Positions 1 through 5,907 of a stretch of 23,481 bases of DNA are shown here, one piece after another. The notes beneath the pieces were generated by a model, which was given only the letters and a program-made list of their open reading frames with translations, did no database searches and was not told the origin of the DNA. The DNA is from Flavobacteriales bacterium (GTDB lineage Bacteria; Bacteroidota; Bacteroidia; Flavobacteriales_D; Sanyastnellaceae). Position 1 is the stretch's first letter; every line of letters begins with the position of its first letter. The DNA lies in contig JAPKBK010000005.1 of the NCBI GenBank assembly GCA_028823435.1, forward strand, positions 1 through 23,481, given 5' to 3'. Both the position numbers and the translations under genes were made by a program.

Positions 1-346
1 CCTCACTTTTAATGACAACCATATCACCTTGCGGGTTTGATTTGGTTGTTCGGAACTCCATGGGCTCATTCACCAGCATAATATCGAAAAATACCGGTCC
101 CGGAAGAACGACAGCATATTTTCCACATTCATTAAACGCTTTGCCTTTGAATGAAAAATGGCCCTGAGCATCAGTGACTGTCGTGTCACTGTAGTAAAGT
201 TTTGACCCGTAATAGTTTGCCAAATAAACAGTATCATTGGACAATCCAGTGACAGTGACATCGACGTTGAATGGCGTTTGGCCTAAAACATGGCTTGTCA
301 TTATACAAGTCAAAGCCATAAATAGTATCTTACTTCTGAGATTCAT
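1..346 (-). CDS. Secreted protein, probable DUF4369/thioredoxin-like N-terminus (partial)
   Basis: The first 115 codons of a gene that continues beyond the left edge. The ATG at 346 is followed by a basic start (MNLRSK), a hydrophobic core and a likely signal peptidase I site after HVLG, before QTPFN. The mature part begins with a short beta-rich stretch (VDVTVTGLSNDTVYLANYYG, then SDTTVTDAQGHFSFKG) of the kind seen in DUF4369 domains, which in Bacteroidota often precede a periplasmic TlpA/ResA-type thioredoxin domain. No CxxC motif is in view because the rest is cut off, so the thioredoxin assignment is an inference. It is divergent from the alpha/beta hydrolase at 425. There is no lipobox cysteine, so it is probably periplasmic rather than a lipoprotein. 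Confidence 0.7.
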   Translation of the reverse strand, partial: MNLRSKILFMALTCIMTSHVLGQTPFNVDVTVTGLSNDTVYLANYYGSKLYYSDTTVTDAQGHFSFKGKAFNECGKYAVVLPGPVFFDIMLVNEPMEFRTTKSNPQGDMVVIKSE

Positions 347-376
347 TCTTATTGATTGTGATATAATTTAGAAGTT

Positions 377-410
377 CAAAGTGAACGCAATTTACTACGG
401 ACCGATTCAA
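377..410 (-). promoter_or_regulatory. Candidate Bacteroidota-type promoter for the left-edge gene
   Basis: On the minus strand a TTG (410-408) is followed after 23 bases by TCACTTTG (384-377), one mismatch from the Bacteroidota -7 consensus TAnnTTTG. This would give a leader of roughly 25 bases before the ATG at 346. The spacing is at the long end of the accepted range, so the call is weak. Confidence 0.25.
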
Positions 411-424
411 ACCACACTTCCCCC

Positions 425-1261
425 ATGAGCATAATTCGTACCACTTTCACACATCTTGGATTAAATGGTCATATGAACGGTGACATTCATTCTGTCCCGA
501 AAGGCATTGTTAAAAGAGGACGTGTTGTTTTTGCACATGGATACAAAGGATTTAAGGATTGGGGAGCATGGCCTATGATGGGCGATTTTTTTGCTGAAGA
601 AGGGTGGGAGTTTGTGAGGTTTAATTTCAGTCACAATGGTCACGTTCTTCCTGATTTGAATGAATGCAGTGATACGTTGGCTTGGCGTAAAAACACATAT
701 TCGATAGAAAAATCAGATTTAGAGGAACTCTTATTAAGCGCATCCGAATCTTGTCAACCCAACGAGAAAGTCATCGTTATCGGTCACAGCAGAGGGGGAG
801 GAGTCGCTGCTTTAGCTGCGGCAACAAGCCATGTCGACGGTGTTGTTTTGCTTGCGTCTGTCAGTGATTTTGCACGAAGGTTTCCGGGTGGAGATCAATT
901 AGAAGCCTGGCGTAAAACAGATCGTTTGGAGGTTATAAATGGACGGACGCAACAAATACTGTCCCATTCATTCTCCTTTTTCGAAGATTTCACTTTGAAT
1001 TCTGAATCATTGAATATTGAACGCGCTGTTCGATCTCTTGAGGTTCCGTTGCTGGTCGTTCACGGTGATTCTGACAAAGCAGTAAGTGATGTTGAGGGCA
1101 GGGAGTTGGCAAACTGGGCCACTCAAGGTGAATTCGCATCCATCCCTGACACAGGACACACGTTTGGCACATCACACCCCTGGACAGACAAATGCTTGCC
1201 AACACCTGCATTAGATGCTGTGAGTCAGATTGTGAATTTTATAAATAACGTGTCACATTGA
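425..1261 (+). CDS. Alpha/beta hydrolase family protein
   Basis: A 278-residue single-domain alpha/beta hydrolase without signal peptide or membrane segment, so probably cytoplasmic. The nucleophile elbow GHSRGGG puts the catalytic Ser at residue 122. The acid is probably Asp217 (HGDSDKAV), and the His is 245 (DTGHTFGTSHPW). The oxyanion-side motif AHGYKGFKDWGAW lies near residues 37-49, after strand beta-3. Proteins of this shape resemble dienelactone-hydrolase/acyl-peptidase-like small hydrolases, but nothing in the sequence fixes a substrate. It is transcribed alone, divergent from the left-edge gene and convergent with the T9SS protein at 1363, with a hairpin in between. Family assignment is firm; the reaction is unknown. 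Confidence 0.9.
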   Translation: MSIIRTTFTHLGLNGHMNGDIHSVPKGIVKRGRVVFAHGYKGFKDWGAWPMMGDFFAEEGWEFVRFNFSHNGHVLPDLNECSDTLAWRKNTYSIEKSDLEELLLSASESCQPNEKVIVIGHSRGGGVAALAAATSHVDGVVLLASVSDFARRFPGGDQLEAWRKTDRLEVINGRTQQILSHSFSFFEDFTLNSESLNIERAVRSLEVPLLVVHGDSDKAVSDVEGRELANWATQGEFASIPDTGHTFGTSHPWTDKCLPTPALDAVSQIVNFINNVSH

Positions 1262-1300
1262 ATACAAAAGGGCCACTTCAGAAGAAGTAGCCCTTTGTAT
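1262..1300. terminator. Bidirectional hairpin terminator between convergent genes
   Basis: Arms at 1262-1279 and 1284-1300 form a long stem around AAAGGGC/GCCCTTT and ACTTC/GAAGT, with one mismatch (C1274/A1289) and one bulged base. In the minus-strand transcript the mismatch becomes a G-U pair. The stem is flanked by A-rich sequence on one side and TTTGTAT on the other, so it can serve both the hydrolase and the opposing gene at 1363. It starts directly after the hydrolase stop codon. Confidence 0.7.
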
Positions 1301-1362
1301 AATATCGTGTTGTGTTGACTTTCGACGTCACCTTTTTTCAGGCGCATCAATCTTCAATTCAC

Positions 1363-2271
1363 TTAGTGACTTACAACAAGCTTGCGCATTGTGCGGTTGC
1401 CATTTGAAGACACCTCTATAAGGTAGATGCCGTTGTCCAGATCTAAATCGATACGTTGACCAGAGATGAGGTTTGAAGTAATGATTTCTTTAACAACTTG
1501 ACCGTTTAAAGCCATAATGCGAACAATGCCGTTTGTAACGTTACAAGAAATATTAATGTAATCATTTGCAGGGTTAGGTCCGAATGCAACATCGAGGTTT
1601 GACACCTCAGCGATTCCGTTCACAACATCATCTGTTTCAACAACGACGACATCGTCGATGTAGTAAAGTCCAGCAGAATTGCCGTCTCCAAATCCGAAGA
1701 AATTAAGGCCTCCGATAATTCCATCAAATGCAAAATTTGCAATGTACTCTCCGCCAATGAAAACTTCAGCTCGGTCATTAACAGGATCCATTCTTAGAGA
1801 TACAGAAGTCCACTCATCTTGGTTGTATGAACCGAAAGCGATGTCCACTTGGTCTATGCTCAGTTGCATAGAGCCATTGCCAGAAAAGACCATGTCAAAT
1901 GCCCAAAACCCTGGTGCACCCGGTGTTAGTTGTTCTTGAACGTTCATATAAGCAGAGCCTCCAGAAGGGACGTAGATGTTGTAGCTTACTTCGTAAGCAC
2001 TCTCAAGTCCGATAGGTAGGTAAATGTCCATAGGTCCGCCAGCCAATGTGCCGAATATTTTCATAGACTGTGTGCCAGAATTTGCTTGTTCATCGCTTAT
2101 TTGACTGTCTTCTGTTGTGCCTGTTGTGCCAGACCATGTCGTCCATACTGAACTTGCGACACCGATGTAATCACCAACTGAGTATGATTCGAAGTCTTCC
2201 TCTAGAAGAGGTTCTTGGCCGAAGGCACTGCCGAAAATTAAAAGAGCACAAGGGAGTAAAAATTGTTTCAT
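1363..2271 (-). CDS. T9SS-exported protein with C-terminal sorting domain
   Basis: A 302-residue exported protein. I start it at the ATG at 2271 because a classical signal peptide (MKQFLLPCALLIFGSAFGQ) follows at once; an ATG at 2310 would add 13 residues ahead of it and overlaps the promoter -7 box. Residues about 22-212 are beta-rich with aromatic repeats (FESYSVGDYIG, WTSVSLRMDPVNDRAEVFIGG, YYIDDVVV), as in concanavalin/LamG-like jelly-roll domains. Residues about 220-302 are a T9SS type A sorting domain (FGPNPANDYINI, MALNGQVVKEI, GIYLIEV, TMRKLVV). It is therefore expected on the cell surface or released. No catalytic residues are recognisable; a carbohydrate- or adhesion-type role is only a guess. 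No T9SS machinery genes are in the window. Confidence 0.88.
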   Translation of the reverse strand: MKQFLLPCALLIFGSAFGQEPLLEEDFESYSVGDYIGVASSVWTTWSGTTGTTEDSQISDEQANSGTQSMKIFGTLAGGPMDIYLPIGLESAYEVSYNIYVPSGGSAYMNVQEQLTPGAPGFWAFDMVFSGNGSMQLSIDQVDIAFGSYNQDEWTSVSLRMDPVNDRAEVFIGGEYIANFAFDGIIGGLNFFGFGDGNSAGLYYIDDVVVVETDDVVNGIAEVSNLDVAFGPNPANDYINISCNVTNGIVRIMALNGQVVKEIITSNLISGQRIDLDLDNGIYLIEVSSNGNRTMRKLVVSH

Positions 2272-2309
2272 AGAAAGGATTTTGATTGTAATATAGTTAA
2301 TTAAGGGCA

Positions 2310-2341
2310 CAAATTAATAAATTTGAAGCGAATTAGTGCAA
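2310..2341 (-). promoter_or_regulatory. Candidate promoter for the T9SS protein at 1363-2271
   Basis: Minus-strand TTG (2341-2339), 21 bases, then TTAATTTG (2317-2310), one mismatch from TAnnTTTG. It predicts a leader of about 30 bases before the ATG at 2271 and excludes the ATG at 2310 as the start. Confidence 0.4.
2318..2325 (+). promoter_or_regulatory. Candidate -7 box for the DUF2797 gene
   Basis: TAAATTTG matches the Bacteroidota -7 consensus TAnnTTTG exactly and lies about 30 bases before the ATG at 2355. No TTG is found at the preferred 17-23 base distance upstream. It abuts the opposing -7 box at 2310-2317, so the two divergent promoters would share the same few bases. Confidence 0.4.
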
Positions 2342-2354
2342 TATTAAAAGTAAA

Positions 2355-3194
2355 ATGGTTGTGACGGGAAATTTGAGAAAAATGAAAACGGTGGCAGGTG
2401 AAAGCTCAGGCCAAACGATTTCTTACCATATGGAATATACAGATATTCTCGAAAAAAAGCCTTCTTTTGAAATAAACAGTTGGGTAGGTAAGCGGATCAG
2501 ATGGAAGTACCATGGTGTTGTTCATTGTATCGTGTCTGGAGTGGAGATGGAAAGCGCTTACAGAATGGGCATGAGTAAGCAGGCCTTTTTTGAATCGCCG
2601 ATATCGTGCCCTTCTATTATCAACCCTGAGCTTAGTACCATTCACACAGGCGTATCACTTAGAGATCGTGAATTCGAAGAACGGTATCACAACGTGCCCC
2701 ATGTGGTCTACCTAAGCCGAACAAACAAGCTCAAAGTGGGTGTTACTGGATTTGGGCGTGAACAATTTAGATGGAACGACCAGGGTGCTGTAGAAGCAAT
2801 GACGCTTTGCGTGACACCCTATAGACAACTCGCGGGTGAAATTGAGGTTGCACTTAAAGCGCACCTCAATGACAAAACCCATTGGTTGGGAATGCTTAAA
2901 GATGTCCAAAGGGATCCTGACGAATTGCTTGAATTAAAAGACCATTGCTTTGACTTGCTCGGAGGAGCCCATTCACAATATGAACCGTTTTTTTCAGACG
3001 ACGATACAATTGCGACAATTCATTATCCCGTAGAAAAGTACCCTGTCAAGATTAAATCTGTCAAACTAGCAACAAGTCCTGAGGGTGAAGGTGTTTTGGT
3101 GGGGATTAAGGGGCAGTATTTGATCTTTGAAGATGGCCGCGTTTTAAATGTACGCGCGCATGAAGGGGCAAGGGTAACGCTAGAAACAGGTTGA
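2355..3194 (+). CDS. DUF2797 family protein with reduced zinc-ribbon cysteines
   Basis: A 279-residue cytoplasmic protein of the DUF2797 family, function unknown. Family hallmarks are visible: GNLRKM at 5-10, HVVYLSRTNKLKVGVT at 116-131, RWNDQGA at 139-145, an IEVALKAHLNDKTHW stretch at 163-177, and the C-terminal GIKGQYLIFEDG block at 250-261. GNLRKM near the N-terminus supports the ATG at 2355. As I recall the family, members carry paired cysteines (CxxCG, then GxCxxCF) ahead of the VYL block. Here only Cys58 (HCIVSG) and Cys85 remain, the second pair being replaced within GMSKQAFF. The usual KVGVTR and PTRWIDQGA motifs also read KVGVTG and FRWNDQGA. The central region has been likened to GIY-YIG-type folds, which I could not test. 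It converges on yqgE with a 2-bp gap. Confidence 0.85.
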   Translation: MVVTGNLRKMKTVAGESSGQTISYHMEYTDILEKKPSFEINSWVGKRIRWKYHGVVHCIVSGVEMESAYRMGMSKQAFFESPISCPSIINPELSTIHTGVSLRDREFEERYHNVPHVVYLSRTNKLKVGVTGFGREQFRWNDQGAVEAMTLCVTPYRQLAGEIEVALKAHLNDKTHWLGMLKDVQRDPDELLELKDHCFDLLGGAHSQYEPFFSDDDTIATIHYPVEKYPVKIKSVKLATSPEGEGVLVGIKGQYLIFEDGRVLNVRAHEGARVTLETG

Positions 3195-3196
3195 AC

Positions 3197-3766
3197 TTAG
3201 TTTAAATTCGGGTCAGATGGAGCCTCTGCAATGTGAGAGTATCCTGGACCCATGCCGTTTATTAAACGTTTCCAAAACGCATCGTTTTCACCTTCAGTAG
3301 ACATTATTTCTTTTGATGAGGCACGTGTGATAAACCAAGAATGACTTCGTATTTCATCAGACAGTTGTGTGTCAGACCATCCCGAATAGCCGATAAAGAA
3401 TCTGAAAGAGGTGAAGCCCGCTTTGATTTTTTCTTTAAGAGACTCAAATTCGCCTCCCAAATAGACACCATCAATGATTTCATGACCGCCTTCTATGTCG
3501 GGGCTTGTGTGTAGGTAATATAGATTGGCGCTGTTCACAGGGCCACCTATACTGATGCGTGCAGAAACATCCTTTAAGTCCTCCAAAACATCCGCTATTT
3601 TAATTTTTACGAAATTGTTCAAGACAAGTCCAAATGCGCCATCTTTGTTATTTTCACACAACAATACAGCTTTGCGCCCGAAATATGGATCATCTAGAAA
3701 GGGCTCGCTTAGGAGTACATCTCCAATTTTCGGCGCAGCTTTTTCTGTGGGAGTAAATCGAATCAT
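3197..3766 (-). CDS. yqgE: YqgE/AlgH family protein
   Basis: A 189-residue protein covering the whole YqgE/AlgH (DUF179) domain. Visible landmarks are GDVLLSEPFLDDPYFGRKAVLL at the N-terminus (residues 15-36), GAFGLVLNN at 43-51, the IGGPV turn at 73-77, GVYLGGEF at 100-107, and FIGYSGWSDTQLSDEI at 124-139. The family is widespread; its molecular role is not settled, although AlgH was first named in Pseudomonas alginate regulation. No signal peptide, so cytoplasmic. It is divergent from the esterase at 3796 with only 29 bp between the start codons, so both promoters must overlap or lie inside the neighbouring genes, and it ends 2 bp from the DUF2797 stop. Confidence 0.93.
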   Translation of the reverse strand: MIRFTPTEKAAPKIGDVLLSEPFLDDPYFGRKAVLLCENNKDGAFGLVLNNFVKIKIADVLEDLKDVSARISIGGPVNSANLYYLHTSPDIEGGHEIIDGVYLGGEFESLKEKIKAGFTSFRFFIGYSGWSDTQLSDEIRSHSWFITRASSKEIMSTEGENDAFWKRLINGMGPGYSHIAEAPSDPNLN

Positions 3767-3795
3767 TGTGGTAAAGTTCAGTCATTTGTAGTTAA

Positions 3796-4716
3796 ATGGA
3801 AAATAATACCTACCTAAATATTTCAGATTTTATTGCGCGTCGCTTTGATGATGTGGTGATCTCAGGTCACGCGGTTGCGATCAGACTGAGGCGTGAGATT
3901 GTAGGTGCAACACCTCAACAAATCAGGACGGGTCTGGAAGGGATTTCTCGACTGAATCCCGGAAGATTTGGGGGTAGTCTTCGTTTTGAAGAAATAGCAG
4001 GAGTGAATTGCGGAATCGTTTCCTTTCAAGGAATAGAAGATAAAAACAAACGTGTGGTCTGGCTTCATGGAGGAGGGTTTGCCTTTGGTTCAGCGCGTGT
4101 GTACAAGGCGACAGCTATCTTTCTTGCCAAAGCGTTGAAATGTGAAATCATTCTTCCTGAATATAGACTCGCTCCAGAACACCCTTACCCTGCACCTATA
4201 GATGATGCTTATTCCGTGTTTTTAGATGTTGTGAAGCGAAGTGGTGACACGTATTTAATTGGAGACTCAGCAGGTGGGAATTTGGCTGCTTGTACAGTCA
4301 TGAAAAGCATCAAAGAAGGCACTCCTCTACCTGCCAAACTTGCCCTTTTGTCACCTTGGATGGATCTTTCAAAACGCTCGAAAAGCAATACAAATAATGA
4401 AAGTGAATTCAGTCCATTTGACAATTTAGACACAGTGGCTTTTAGCAGAGAATACATCGGCAAAATGAACGAAGATGATCCGCTCGTATCTCCAATTTTC
4501 GGTTCTTTTGTTGGGTTTCCAGAAACCCACGTTCAGGTTTCAGAGGTCGAATTCTTTTACTCAGACTCCATGAGAACGATTGATGAACTGAAAAAATCTC
4601 ATGTAAATGTCACGAGTCATGTTGAACCCAAATCTCTGCATGCATGGCATCTTGTACCGGACATCCTTCCAGATGCGAAAAGGTCCATGCAAATTCTCGC
4701 TGATTTCTTTAATTAA
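3796..4716 (+). CDS. Hormone-sensitive-lipase-family (family IV) esterase
   Basis: A 306-residue alpha/beta hydrolase of the HSL/bacterial family IV esterase group. HGGGF at 91-95 forms the oxyanion hole; GDSAGG at 156-161 holds the nucleophile Ser158. The conserved YRLAPEHPYPAPIDDA segment lies at 123-138 and DPLVSP at 228-233. The catalytic acid is probably Glu252 (VSEVEFF), where many members have Asp or Glu, and the His is probably His282 (HAWH). It should hydrolyse short acyl esters in the cytoplasm; no signal peptide is present. The true substrate cannot be read from sequence. It is divergent from yqgE, and its last codons overlap the 3' end of the opposing aminotransferase by 8 bp. Confidence 0.92.
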   Translation: MENNTYLNISDFIARRFDDVVISGHAVAIRLRREIVGATPQQIRTGLEGISRLNPGRFGGSLRFEEIAGVNCGIVSFQGIEDKNKRVVWLHGGGFAFGSARVYKATAIFLAKALKCEIILPEYRLAPEHPYPAPIDDAYSVFLDVVKRSGDTYLIGDSAGGNLAACTVMKSIKEGTPLPAKLALLSPWMDLSKRSKSNTNNESEFSPFDNLDTVAFSREYIGKMNEDDPLVSPIFGSFVGFPETHVQVSEVEFFYSDSMRTIDELKKSHVNVTSHVEPKSLHAWHLVPDILPDAKRSMQILADFFN

Positions 4717-5896
4717 GCGCTTCACAGATTAACTGAATTCCTTCTTCGGCCTCTTCGTCCGTCATATTAATTGGGGGTGCTATCCTGAAGGCAGTCGGTA
4801 CACTTAAGAACCAAAACAAAAGAACCCCAATATCCAGTCCTTTTAAAATGGTCTTTTTCACGGCTTCTGCATCCTCCAGTTCAACGGCAATAAAAAGGCC
4901 TATCCTGCGGACTACTTTTACTTCGGGATGAGATTTAAGCCGATTTTCCCAAAGTTGACCTCTTCTTTCGACGTCTGTCCAGTTCATTCTCTGAAGTAAT
5001 CCGAGTGCAGCCGAAGCGCCTGCACACGCCACAGGGTGGCCGCCAAACGTTGTAATATGACCCAGGACCGGGGAGTGTGAAAGTTTGGACATGTTGTTAC
5101 GTGAAGAAACAAAGGCACCGATAGGCATACCGCCTCCCAAGGCTTTGCCTAGACAAAGTATATCTGGCACGATGTCGTATGCAACAAATGCAAACGGGGC
5201 GCCTGTCCGTCCCATTCCACATTGAACTTCATCGAGTATCAGCATTGTGCCAGATTTCGTGCATGCTTCCCTTAACAATTTCATCCATGTAGGCGAAGGC
5301 ATCTGAACCCCCGCATCACCTTGAATGGTCTCAACGATTATGCATGCGACAGTCGCATCTATTTCTTGGAGTGAAGCCACATCATTGAATTTAATAAATC
5401 CAACCTCAGGCAGAAGCGGCAGGAAGGGAGCCCTCCGTTCCACATTCGACGACACCGACAAAGCGCCAGCTGTACTTCCATGGTATCCTCCGGTGCAGGC
5501 TAGCATTTTACGTCTTCCTGTAATACGCTTGGCAAGCTTAAGTGCACCTTCAATGGCCTCTGATCCAGAGTTGACAAAATACACAGCGTTTAACGTCTCA
5601 GGCAGCATGGATGTCAATTGATCAGCGGCGCTGACAGTAGATTTGTGATGGAATTCTCCATACACCATTGTATGAAGATTTCGGTCGATTTGTTGATGCA
5701 GGGCGTCACTTATGTCAGGGTGTCCATGCCCGAAATTACTCACACCTACACCACTTATCGCATCGAATATTTTCTTTCCTCCTTCACATGTAAGCCATAC
5801 TCCTTGGGCACTTTCGATGCGCACATTTAAGGGGTAAGGGGTCGTTGCTGCCAAACCGAGATCTAAGAAAGGTCCGGACTCATTTTCAGGTTGCAT
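4709..5896 (-). CDS. Class III PLP-dependent aminotransferase
   Basis: A 395-residue aminotransferase of the acetylornithine/ornithine/4-aminobutyrate class (fold type I). The PLP lysine is Lys251 in CLGKALGGGMPIGA; Asp222-Glu223 (LDEVQCGMGRTG) bind the pyridine ring and substrate side, GSEA at 111-114 and TGGYHG at 135-140 bind phosphate and ring, and TTFGGHP at 282-288 supplies the phosphate contact from the dimer partner. Length and motifs suggest an active enzyme moving an amino group from an omega-amino or basic amino acid to 2-oxoglutarate; the exact donor cannot be assigned, and no arginine-biosynthesis genes are adjacent. The segment GVLLFWFLSVPTAFR (357-371), usually variable in the class, is unusually hydrophobic. 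It is the last gene of the minus-strand run, 11 bp after GH92. Confidence 0.9.
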   Translation of the reverse strand: MQPENESGPFLDLGLAATTPYPLNVRIESAQGVWLTCEGGKKIFDAISGVGVSNFGHGHPDISDALHQQIDRNLHTMVYGEFHHKSTVSAADQLTSMLPETLNAVYFVNSGSEAIEGALKLAKRITGRRKMLACTGGYHGSTAGALSVSSNVERRAPFLPLLPEVGFIKFNDVASLQEIDATVACIIVETIQGDAGVQMPSPTWMKLLREACTKSGTMLILDEVQCGMGRTGAPFAFVAYDIVPDILCLGKALGGGMPIGAFVSSRNNMSKLSHSPVLGHITTFGGHPVACAGASAALGLLQRMNWTDVERRGQLWENRLKSHPEVKVVRRIGLFIAVELEDAEAVKKTILKGLDIGVLLFWFLSVPTAFRIAPPINMTDEEAEEGIQLICEALN

Positions 5897-5907
5897 ACAG
5901 TCTCGCG

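Noticed and set aside
2272..2310. Upstream ATG at 2310 as the start of the T9SS protein
   Set aside because: It would place 13 residues before an excellent signal peptide and lies in the candidate -7 box.
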